Origin: Rhipidocladum racemiflorum
Lineage: Eukaryota; Streptophyta; Magnoliopsida; Poales; Poaceae
Assembly (NCBI GenBank): GCA_036346355.1
Contig: CM070584.1
Span: forward strand, 54,643,097 to 54,707,096
Length of the DNA stretch: 64,000 nucleotides
Direction of reading: 5' to 3'
Part shown: piece after piece, positions 55,322 through 64,000 of the stretch
How the letters are laid out: the number at the start of each line of letters is the position of its first letter
Position numbering within the stretch: the first letter of the stretch is position 1
Position numbers and translations under genes: made by a program
The notes under the pieces: model-generated
Seen by the model: only the letters and a program-made list of their open reading frames with translations
The model's database searches: none
What the model was told of the DNA's origin: nothing

Positions 55322-57780
55322 TGTGACGGACCGCCTTTTTAGGGGCAGTGCGAAACCTCGCAACAGTTACCCAGGAAGACTAACTGTTGGAAAACAAGAG
55401 TACAATTGCCAGGCAAAAGCAAATCCAACTCTTTTTATTCAATATAGGGCCTAACGGCCAGGGTTTTTACAAAAGAGGGCGCAGCAGGGCCCGAATATCT
55501 TACAATCAAAACACCGCACAGGCAGGCCTGAGCAAAAGACCAAGACCTAAAACCAAACAAGATCGCCATCTACGACCTCCTGGAACGCTCCAGCTTCTCC
55601 AAACTCTGAAAGGGGCGGGGGTCGCAAGGGTGAGTACAGAGTACTCAACAAGTCGTACGGAACCACTGAATACTATATGCAGGGGATTTTCCAAAGGATG
55701 GCAGTAGGGTTAAGTATCTGGATGCAGTTTTATTTTCAACTCATTTTACATTTGAAGCACAGACCACAAATAATAGCAAGGGGGTTTCACAATTTCACAA
55801 CACTTTACCACATTATCCAAATTCCAAAACAGCCAATTACTTGAGCTTGGTTACGGGTATCACCCCAGTTCAAACTTAACTCCATTTACCGGAAGTACGG
55901 CGTATTCGAATACCATCAGGATTAATCTCTGCAGAGGTGCTCAGCTTTACCCACAAGATATCTATGACCGTTAATGCCAATCATGAATTAACATGCAACC
56001 TAAGTGCATGCGGCCGGGTCAAGATAATCACAACCTTTTGTTGAATCATTCCCGGCTTTAGTTTATTTGCCGATAGCCCTGAACGCTTCATCCGGAAACC
56101 TCGTTCCAAATGAGCGCCTATCGTCCTACCAACTTTAGTTATGAGTTTCCAGGAATGATCCAATTTACTTAGTTATGTCGGAAACAGATCTGCTGATCAG
56201 TCCGACTTGCGGTTGAGCGGAAACTTAAGTTATTTACTTTGCTCAAGGGGGTTTTTAACTTTACTTTGCCACAAAAAAAACCACGACTAAAACACCAGCC
56301 GGGGATCGGAATCTCATCCACTCCGGGATTTATCCGATACTGTCCCCCTGACTGCAACACTTTTCCAAAACCTCCGAATCAAAGATTCAGCAACACTTCC
56401 ATTTTCCATTTTCAAAAGCATTTGAACTAACTACAGGAATAACAGTAATTTATTTAATAATATCAACATCTAGGGTTACAAGGGATATAATAAGGTTCAA
56501 TATATTCAAGGAGGTTTCATAAGCAATTTCGGCATTACCTAGGTATCATGTCATTCTAAAATACGATTTTCAATAATTCAACATACAGTAAAATAATGCG
56601 ATATAAAATAATTACTACTATAGCATGGCATGATAGGATCAACATGATCAAGGGTGTACGGCTTGCCTTGCTCGGCGATCGGACCGGCTGAACTGCAGAG
56701 GAAGTAGTCGTTCGGGGCTCCTGTCGGGTCCAACGTCTTCTCCGGGATCTGCGATCGCTTCCTGGAACTGTCCAACGTCTGGATCTAGCGCGACAAGAAC
56801 GAACGACAATAAAGAAACGAAAAACAAAAAGAAACCGAAACGAAAACGGAAACCGAAAACCGGAACCGGGCCGAGAGAGAGAACGAAGGGCGAATTGGGC
56901 AATTCGGAATTTTGGGAACTCCGGATTGAGGAACGGAGGGCATTTTTGGACTCAGTGGATCGAAAAGGTTCGGATAGTGTATTTGGTGGATTTCTGGGGC
57001 TCACGGAATTTGCGGGAATTTTCTGGGGATTTTTCTGGATTTAAATTGATTTTTTCGGATTTAATAAAGGATTTATTAAATCCGAAAATCGGAAACACTG
57101 TTCGCACAGTGTTGGGCTGGCTTCGGCCGGCTAAATGGGCCAAGGCCCAAAGCGGCGAGGGGCGGCCTGGCGCGGCTGGGCCGGCTGGCCCACGCGGCGA
57201 GGCAGGGGAGGGGAGGGTCTAGGGTTTCCCGCCTGGGAGCCCTAGCGGCGGCGGCGGCTGGAGTACGTGGCGCACGCGCGTCGAGCCGGGATGGCGAGGG
57301 CGCGGGAGGGAGGAGGCTCACCGGCAAGGAAGGCGAAGCGGGCGAAGTTTGCAGGCGTGGCCGCTTTTATAGGCGCGCGGAGGAGAGAGAGGGCGCGAGG
57401 CGAAGCTTCATGGCGTGTGAGCAGCGTCTGGCGGCCCATGACGCTGGCGGCGGCAGGCGGCGGCGACGCGGGCGCGAGCGGCGCGCGGCGCGGGGCGGCG
57501 CAAGGCGGCGGGAGCGGTGGCGGCGCACGGCGCGTGGCGCGCGGGCGAGGCGGCGCCGGAGGCGGCGGGGCCGGGGAGCTGCCGGCGAGGCGGGCTGGGC
57601 CGGAACGGGAGATGGGCCAAGGCCCAAGGACGCAGGGAAACGGGCCAAAGGCCCAGAGGATTTGGCCCAAAACCAAAAACGAAACAAAACAAAACCAAAT
57701 TCAAATTCCAATTCAAATTTGAACCGAAATTTGAAACAAACTCCAAATTAAATTCATGTTGAATTTTTGAGGTCATTTCA
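55322..57780 (-). repeat. 3' LTR of element C (2.46 kb)
   Basis: Partner of 59738-62195. Nearly identical over 56160-57030 but diverged by many indels across the CG-dense part (about 57090-57600). Open frames in the CG-rich part on both strands are fortuitous. The TATA element CGCCTATAAAAG (minus strand) is at about 57363-57374. Confidence 0.93.
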
Positions 57781-57816
57781 ACCTACCCCACTTAAAACAA
57801 ATCTCGTCCCCGAGAT

Positions 57817-59172
57817 TTATTCCTCCTGGGGAGCGGTTGGGAAAACTACTGCTGCAAAACCCGATTCCTTTTCCCGAGGTGTGATTCTTCCACAACACTC
57901 GGCAGACCATAACAACTTCTGAGTCTGGAACTCACCAGTGACTCTGTCTGTTGGCCTTGTTGTTCCTTTGAAAGTGACATGATTGATCCTTCCTTGGACT
58001 TGTCCCGAAGCGTTCTGACCTTGACTGTTTTGGTTCCCTTCTGACTTCACCGGTACTTTTAGGTATCCTCGGGTCTGGGACTGCTGTTGACGAGGTACCG
58101 ACTGCATGCTGGTGGGGGCGAAGGCTGTCGTTTGTGATCTGGTCCCTCCGGATGGTAAACCTCTTCTTGGGCAATTGTGTCGGAAGTGTCCCGGCTGTCC
58201 ACAATGAAAACATTCTGAGGGCTTCTGGGGACAGTCTCTGGCAAAGTGGTTTCCATTGCAATTATAGCACTTCACTGCTCCAGATTGGGTGGAGGTGGAG
58301 CTTGACTGCTGTCCGCTTATTGCTGGCCTTTTGTTCGGAAATCCGGAGGAGAAGGCTGGGGTCATTCCTCCGTATTGGGCGGACGAGTGCATCCTCTGTT
58401 CATAAGCCTTTCTCTTTCTGGTGTCCTCCAAATCATTCCTGGTCTCCTCTGAGACTATTAACTTGTCCACCATAGATGACAGATCCTTGAAATCTATGGC
58501 TGATATGTGGAACTTCAAATTCTTCTGCAATCCTTCGAAAAATCGCTCCATCTTCTTGGCTTCAGTGTCAACTTCTCCTGGTGCATAGCGGGCTAGGTAG
58601 TTGAACTGGTGAAGGTATTCTATCACTGTTAGTCCTCCCTGATGGAGAGCTAAAAATTCTCTTCTCTTCGACGCCATTAATCCAGCTGGTATGTGGGCTT
58701 TCCTGAAAGCGTCTTCAAATTCAGTCCACGTGATTTCTTGTCCATTCTTCATTTCGTGAAAGTTCATCCACCAGGCCGCTCGTCCTTGTAGCTGATGGGA
58801 CGCATACAGGACTCTTTCGTGGTCAGTGCACTGGATCGTGTCCAACTTTCTCTGAATGTCTCGGATCCAGTCATCTGCTGCCAAAGGGTCAATCGGTGTC
58901 GAAAATATAGGGGGCCTGGTCTTTTGGAAATCAGACCACCTAGATCCACCTATATTTCCGTTTTGTCCATTTATGTTTCCTTGATTGAAACCCTGAGGTC
59001 CTGCAATCACGTGTTCCAATAATTTTTCCATCATCTTCTCTTGTCGCTGTTCTGCCTGATACCGGTTCTTCTCCATTGCTGCCAGGACTTGTGCTAGGTT
59101 GACTGGGTTGCCGGTTGACTCTTCATCACTGCCGGGGTTGCTATTCTGTTGTTCTCCTCTGATGTCTCCCAT
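57817..59172 (-). CDS. Intact gypsy gag polyprotein of element C, 451 residues
   Basis: ATG at 59172, stop at 57817-57819. The Gag capsid would assemble particles in the cytoplasm and package element RNA. Residues 1-60 are polar with a coiled segment (EKNRYQAEQRQEKMMEKLLE). Residues about 95-225 form the Retrotrans_gag domain with RAAWWMNFHEMK near 131-142 and LARYAPGEVDTEAKKMERFF near 193-212. Two zinc knuckles follow: C302-C305-H309-C314, one residue shorter than the usual spacing, and the canonical C321-C324-H329-C334. The tail is Gln/Ser-rich. No protease follows; the frame ends 36 bp from the LTR. It is the only undamaged long gene of the window. Confidence 0.95.
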   Translation of the reverse strand: MGDIRGEQQNSNPGSDEESTGNPVNLAQVLAAMEKNRYQAEQRQEKMMEKLLEHVIAGPQGFNQGNINGQNGNIGGSRWSDFQKTRPPIFSTPIDPLAADDWIRDIQRKLDTIQCTDHERVLYASHQLQGRAAWWMNFHEMKNGQEITWTEFEDAFRKAHIPAGLMASKRREFLALHQGGLTVIEYLHQFNYLARYAPGEVDTEAKKMERFFEGLQKNLKFHISAIDFKDLSSMVDKLIVSEETRNDLEDTRKRKAYEQRMHSSAQYGGMTPAFSSGFPNKRPAISGQQSSSTSTQSGAVKCYNCNGNHFARDCPQKPSECFHCGQPGHFRHNCPRRGLPSGGTRSQTTAFAPTSMQSVPRQQQSQTRGYLKVPVKSEGNQNSQGQNASGQVQGRINHVTFKGTTRPTDRVTGEFQTQKLLWSAECCGRITPREKESGFAAVVFPTAPQEE

Positions 59173-59717
59173 GGTCTTAATTCTGATCTCTTTCGGTCTG
59201 CAGCAGGGTTTTGGAGAAAAAGCAGAAGACGAGTAAGAACTAGGGTCTGGGGTGAGAGTAGCAAGAATAGATAGGGCTCAGACGAATTGAGGGAACCTTT
59301 GAATCAGACAGGGATTTATATAGATAGTTTAGGCAACCAAAATCACAAAGATAGAGAACTTAGCATTTTTATAATATGGATTATACGCAAACCATTTTAA
59401 GGTTCGGCATAACCCATTTTACATTACAAAGGCCTACTACAAGGAAGGGCACAACTTCTACGACTAACGGTCTAACTACTGTCGACGGCATCACCTCCAA
59501 GCTGCTGGCAAAGATCGACAAGGATTTTGAAATTTAGACGGGCAGACAAAACTTTTAAAACAAAACTGAGAAGGATCAGAAGCTCTAAAGAAGACAAGGT
59601 AGCAGGGGAAGAAGGAGAAGCAATAATACTTATATTTTCGAAATTCATTTTGTTTGTAAGCTGAAGATAATTTTGTAAAGTATCCTACACCAACCTAAGG
59701 TCTTAATCTATGGTCAA

Positions 59718-59735
59718 GCCAAGGCTCTGATACCA
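59718..59735 (-). other. Primer binding site of element C, Met-tRNA type
   Basis: On the minus strand TGGTATCAGAGCCTTGGC lies two bases inside the right LTR. It is complementary to the 3' end of initiator methionine tRNA and fixes the orientation of the element. Confidence 0.92.
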
Positions 59736-59737
59736 CT

Positions 59738-62195
59738 TGTGACGGACCGCCTTTTTAGGGGCAGTGCGAAACCTCGCAACAGTTACCCAGGAAGACTAAC
59801 TGTTGGAAAACAAGAGTACAATTGCCAGGCAAAAGCAAATCCAACTCTTTTTATTCAATATAGGGCCTAACGGCCAGGGTTTTTACAAAAGAGGGCGCAG
59901 CAGGGCCCGAATATCTTACAATCAAAACACCGCACAGGCAGGCCTGAGCAAAAGACCAAGACCTAAAACCAAACAAGATCGCCATCTACGACCTCTTGGA
60001 ACGCCTCCGGCTTCTCCAAACTACGAAGGGGCTGGGTCGCAAGGGTGAGTCTGAGTACTCAACAAGTCGCACGGAACCACGAATACTATATGCGGGGATT
60101 TTCCAAAGGATGGCGAGGGTTAAGTATCACGGATGCGCTTTTATTTTCAACTCATTTTACATTTGAAGCACAGACCACAAATAATAGCAAGGGGGTTTCA
60201 CAATTTCACAACACTTTACCACATTATCCAAATTCCAAAACAGCCAATTACTTGAGCTTGGTTACGGGTATCACCCCAGTTCAAACTTAACTCCATTTAC
60301 CTAAGATGCAGGCGTATTCGAATACCATCGATTAATCTCTGCAGAGGTGCTCGGCTTTACCCACAAGATATCTATGACCGTTAATGCCAATCATGAATTA
60401 ACATGCAACCTAAGTGCATGCGGTAGGTCAAGATAATCACAACCTTTTGTTGAATCATTCCCGCTTTAGTTTATTTGCCGATAGCCCTGAACGCTTCATC
60501 CGGAAACCTCGTTCCAAATGAGCGCCTATCGTCCTACCAACTTTAGTTATGAGTTTCCAGGAATGATCCAATTTACTTAGTTATGTCGGAAACAGATCTG
60601 CTGATCAGTCCGACGGCGTTGAGCCGGAAACTTAAGTTATTTACTTTGCTCAAGGGGGTTTTTAACTTTACTTTGCCACAAAAAAAACCACGACTAAAAC
60701 ACCAGCCGGGGATCGGAATCTCATCCACTCCGGGATTTATCCGATACTGTCCCCCTGACTGCAACACTTTTCCAAAACCTCCGAATCAAAGATTCAGCAA
60801 CACTTCCATTTTCCATTTTCAAAAGCATTTGAACTAACTACAGGAATAACAGTAATTTATTTAATAATATCAACATCTAGGGTTACAAGGGATATAATAA
60901 GGTTCAATATATTCAAGGAGGTTTCATAAGCAATTTCGGCATTACCTAGGTATCATGTCATTCTAAAATACGATTTTCAATAATTCAACATACAGTAAAA
61001 TAATGCGATATAAAATAATTACTACTATAGCATGGCATGATAGGATCAACATGATCAAGGGTGTACGGCTTGCCTTGCTCGGCGATCGGACCGGCTGAAC
61101 TGCAGAGGAAGTAGTCGTTCGGGGCTCCTGTCGGGTCCAACGTCTTCTCCGGGATCTGCGTCTGCTCCTGGAACTGTCCAACGTCTGGATCTAGCGCGAC
61201 AAGAACGAACGACAATAAAGAAACGAAAAACAAAAAGAAACCGAAACGAAAACGGAAACCGAAAACCGGAACCGGGCCGAGAGAGAGAACGAAGGGCGAA
61301 TTGGGCAATTCGGAATTTTGGGAACTCCGGATTGAGGAACGGAGGGCATTTTTGGACTCAGTGGATCGAAAAGGTTCGGATAGTGTATTTGGTGGATTTC
61401 TGGGGCTCACGGAATTTGCGGGAATTTTCTGGGGAATTTTCTGGATTTAAATTGATTTTTTCGGATTTAATAAAGGATTTATTAAATCCGAATCTAAACA
61501 CTTGTTCGCCTGATGTTGGGCTGGCTTCGGCCGGCTAAATGGGCCAAGGCCCAAAGCGGCGAGGGCGGCTCGGCGCTGGCGGGCCGCCCACGCCAAGCAG
61601 GCAGTGAGGAGGAGGGTCTAGGGTTTCCCGCCGAGCCCTAGCGCGGCGGGCGGCCGGAGACGCTGGCGACGCGGCGGCCGGAGCTGGGATTGCGAGGGCG
61701 CGGGTGGGAGGATGCTCACCGGGCTAGGAAGGCGAAGCGAGCGGGGCGAGTTTGCAAGCGAGGCGCGGCCGGCTTTTATAGGCGTGGAGGAGAGAGAGCG
61801 GGCGCAGAGGCGAAGCTCGCGGGCGGCGGGCGAGCAGCGTGGGCGGGCGACGCGCAAGCGGCGAGGCGGCGGCAGAACGCTGGCGCGACAAGGCTGGCGC
61901 GGCGGCGCAAGGCGGCGGAGTGGTATGGCGCGCTGCAACGGCGTCTGCGGCGGGCGCTGGGCGAGGCGAGATGAGCGAGGCGGCGGGGTCGTGAGTCACG
62001 GCGAGGCTGGTCGGGCCGGAGCGGAGATGGGCCAAGGCCCAAGGACGCAGGGAAACGGGCCAAAGGCCCAGAGGATTTGGCCCAAAACCAAAAACGAAAC
62101 AAAACAAAACCAAATTCAAATTCCAATTCAAATTTGAACCGAAATTTGAAACAAACTCCAAATTAAATTCATTTTGAATTTTTGAGGTCATTTCA
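59738..62195 (-). repeat. 5' LTR of element C (2.46 kb)
   Basis: Drives gag from a TATAAAAG (minus strand) at about 61770-61777, downstream of a CG-rich U3. AATAAA on the minus strand at about 59850-59855 would serve 3' end formation. Compared with 55322-57780 it is almost identical outside the CG-dense block at about 61490-62020. Confidence 0.93.
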
Positions 62196-62560
62196 AGCTC
62201 GAACAAGTCTGACATGTTATGCTTGAGCTCGTTAAAAGCTCGTGTCGCACTTGAGCGAGCTGAGTTAGAGTTTGAGTCTGGACATAGGTTTCAGTTCGAC
62301 TCAAATAAGCTCGGTAACAATAAATAATTTAATATGTATTAATTTTCAATAATAAAAAATTTCAAGCTCAAATAACCTTGATAAGAGTTAACATATAGTA
62401 ATATTTAATAAGTAATTCATAAATTTATCAGGCTTGCAAGCTATTTAAGCTCAGTTCGGTGAAACTCGTGAGCTCGAAATTAAGCACAAACTCGATTTGT
62501 TTAGAGCTCAAACGGTCCAAACTCGAATCGAGTTGAACTCAACTAGCTCACAAGGCGCCA
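62196..62560. repeat. Degenerate GAGCTCG repeat, copy 2
   Basis: Variants of AGCTCGAA, TTGAGCTCG and GAATCGAGTTGAACTC on both strands. It ends TAGCTCACAAGG, like copy 1 at 12341-12720. Element C inserted at its left edge. Confidence 0.6.
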
Positions 62561-62774
62561 GCCTTTTTTACAGTCCTACTGACTCGCATGTTTTGTTTTC
62601 ATCTTGGACCGGTTTGACTAGCCATGGGTTATGAATTATGACCACACGATTTACGAATAATGGTGATTACAGTAACTAAATAGAAAAACAATTTCTCTTT
62701 TTAAACCCCCAATCTGCATCAGCCGTACATGCATGGCGTCAGCCTGCCGCATCCTCTGCGCAATGCGTACATTA
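62561..62774. other. Short spacer, nothing recognised
   Basis: About 210 bp of ordinary composition ending in the A next to the Helitron insertion point. Confidence 0.4.
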
Positions 62775-63038
62775 TCTCTACTATTCTAAAGCAGCATTTG
62801 GTGACAGTGGTCTGTTCTTTCCACGTCATTAATTGCCCTGCTTAATTGCTCTACTTAATTGCCCTGCTTAATTGCCCTACACAAGAAACGAAGCGTTGCT
62901 TTAATTAGCCAGCTTTCGCAAGAAACGAAGCGTTAAACATAGATGCTTGATCTTGTGAAATAAATTTTTTTATTTTTTAACCTTTATTTTTCGTTATCAA
63001 TTTTGTTTTTCGTAGCAACGCCACGGGCATGTAACTAG
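62775..63038 (+). mobile_element. Non-autonomous Helitron, copy 2 (best preserved)
   Basis: A 264-bp element starting TCTCTACTATTCTAAAG and ending GGGCATGTAACTAG. It is flanked by A (62774) and T (63039), the A|T insertion without duplication that Helitrons show. TC start and CTAG end fit the family. It carries several TTAATTGCCCT and AGAAACGAAGCGTT repeats. No protein coding capacity. Confidence 0.9.
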
Positions 63039-63517
63039 TTAGTATCATGTTTAATCAATCCTAATTGTACAGATCATGCTGACATCGCCGCGTACTGTGG
63101 AATAATGTTTTCCATTTCATACTTTTTTTTTCTGCTTGCTTGCCCGATTGGTCCGGCTGTTAGTGCGTATTTTTTTCCTTGTTTGTTTCAAAATTTATAT
63201 AATTTATATTAAAAGAGTGGTATATAAAAACACTACTCATAACAACTCCACGAAATCAGAATTAAAAGACTGAATTTGGTGTGCAGTCACGCTGGAAGCA
63301 GTTCGATCGTGATGTTTATTGGTTAGCTAGCTAGCTAGATACCTGCTGCCAAACTTGAGTTGAGTCTACTGATTTTCTAACCTAATTTTTCTACAGGAAG
63401 GAATAGCCGGCAAGAGTGAGTGTTACTTAGCAAACGAAATAACGAGCCCAGGCAAAAACTCAAGTAGAGAATCACATGTAGTGATAATTGAAAATCAGGA
63501 CAAAAACATACATGAAA
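63039..63517. other. Spacer, nothing certain
   Basis: An acceptor-like TTTTTCTACAG|GAAGG at about 63390-63404 could mark an exon remnant, but no product can be recognised. Confidence 0.3.
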
Positions 63518-63522
63518 ATTAA

Positions 63523-63669
63523 TTGAGAGGTGCTTATATGCTCTTCCTTTTTAAAGTTGCACAAATATTAAACCATAAATGAATGGTAGATGAGGATTAC
63601 TTACTCCTTTATTTGCTTCAAGATTTGTGCAACTTATATTAGAAGGAAAAGCATAGAAGCACCTCTCAA
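63523..63669. mobile_element. Small MITE with TTGAGAGGTGC inverted ends
   Basis: 147 bp. The left arm TTGAGAGGTGCTTATATGC and the right arm GCATAGAAGCACCTCTCAA pair over about 45 bp with mismatches, including inner arms AAGTTGCACAAAT and ATTTGTGCAACTT. ATTAA flanks both sides (63518-63522, 63670-63674), possibly a 5-bp duplication, so the superfamily is unclear. Confidence 0.72.
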
Positions 63670-63808
63670 ATTAAATTGGTGTCTTATTGGCTGGACTACG
63701 GATCTTAGGTTTCGCATAGGCCAACCTGTTTTTCCAATAACTGTATTTAGTTAGTCCATTGGCAATCACCCTTGCAAAAATGGGGCCCGTGCCATCCAAC
63801 TGCAGGAG

Positions 63809-63811
<3 letters not shown>

Positions 63812-63874
<63 letters not shown>
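63812..63874. repeat. (TA)n microsatellite
   Basis: About 31 uninterrupted AT dinucleotides, directly abutting Helitron copy 3. Open frames rich in Tyr-Ile here are artefacts of the repeat. Confidence 0.97.
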
Positions 63875-63877
<3 letters not shown>

Positions 63878-64000
63878 ACTATTATAAAAGTAACAGTTGG
63901 TGGCAGTGGTGAGTTCTACCCACGTCATTAATTGCCCTGCTTAATTGCCCTACTTAATTGCCCTACGCAAAAAACGAAGCGTTGCTTTAATTAGCCAGCT
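63875..64000 (+). mobile_element. Non-autonomous Helitron, copy 3, running off the window
   Basis: Starts TCTACTATTATAAAAG after the (TA)n tract. It contains the same CCACGTCATTAATTGCCC and GAAGCGTTGCTTTAATTAGC blocks as copies 1 and 2. Its 3' end lies beyond the window. Confidence 0.82.

Larger units (their letters stand above)
55322..62195 (-). mobile_element. Gag-only Ty3/gypsy element C, minus strand
   Basis: A 6.9 kb element with two 2.46 kb LTRs (55322-57780, 59738-62195), each starting TGTGACGGACCG and ending GAGGTCATTTCA on the plus strand. Perfect AGCTC duplications lie at 55317-55321 and 62196-62200. A Met-tRNA primer site adjoins the right LTR, so the element reads right to left. 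A purine-rich AAGTGGGGTAGGT adjoins the left LTR. The 1957-bp interior contains a single intact gag and no protease, RT or integrase, so it is non-autonomous by design or by deletion. Confidence 0.94.

Noticed and set aside
57267..57722. Overlapping 114-151 codon frames on both strands in the element C LTR
   Set aside because: CG-rich sequence gives long open frames in all phases; the partner LTR does not keep them.

Overview
The window is grass (Poaceae) nuclear DNA, most like Oryza or a close relative. The clues are Stowaway and MULE-type MITEs, agctagct-rich spacers, grass-type Ty3/gypsy elements carrying antisense Transposase_28 genes, Met-tRNA primed elements with multi-kilobase LTRs, and a single plant group IIb WRKY exon. 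The species call is inference. No complete host gene is visible. The window is a gene-poor, nested transposable-element landscape.

Layout. 1-610 is a degenerate CTCGG-type repeat. 611-5340 is a 4.7 kb LTR with a Met-tRNA primer site, whose element is truncated. 6390-10486 is a decayed Ty1/copia gag-pol with its 3' LTR. 10938-11326 is a foldback MULE-MITE with 9-bp target duplications (TSDs). 12341-12720 is a GAGCTCG-type degenerate repeat. 13108-14057 is a hAT remnant. 15844-31091 is a CACTA (En/Spm) fragment split by a 13.9 kb minus-strand Ty3/gypsy element (element B, 17039-30948, TSD ATATC). 31741-41660 holds small DNA transposons (Stowaway, a second MULE-MITE, a hAT element with 8-bp TSD, a possible Harbinger MITE), an unidentified gene-like fragment with a LINE-like tail, and a Helitron. 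41661-41774 is a clean WRKY exon. 42410-42990 is a palindrome-bearing minisatellite. 43334-54765 is a plus-strand Ty3/gypsy element (element A, TSD GGTAT) inserted into a second CTCGG-type repeat. 55322-62195 is a gag-only minus-strand gypsy element with 2.46 kb LTRs (element C, TSD AGCTC) inserted at the edge of a second GAGCTCG-type repeat. 62775-64000 holds two more Helitrons, a MITE and a (TA)n tract.

How the parts work together. Elements A and B share one plan: LTR, gag, protease-RT-RNaseH-integrase, then a separate gene on the opposite strand between pol and the 3' LTR. That antisense gene carries canonical GT-AG introns, a Transposase_28 ('putative gypsy type transposon') domain and a coiled coil. 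In B it also has a TATA box, and B has a second small antisense unit (TATA box, 87-codon ORF, AATAAA) preceded by two similar hairpins. Element C has only gag and would depend on another element for pol.

Caution on quality. Paired LTRs that should be near-identical agree almost perfectly over AT-rich stretches, but differ by clustered small indels in CG-dense stretches. Many of the frame breaks in the GC-rich elements A and B may therefore be consensus errors rather than decay. The gag of the less GC-rich element C is fully open.
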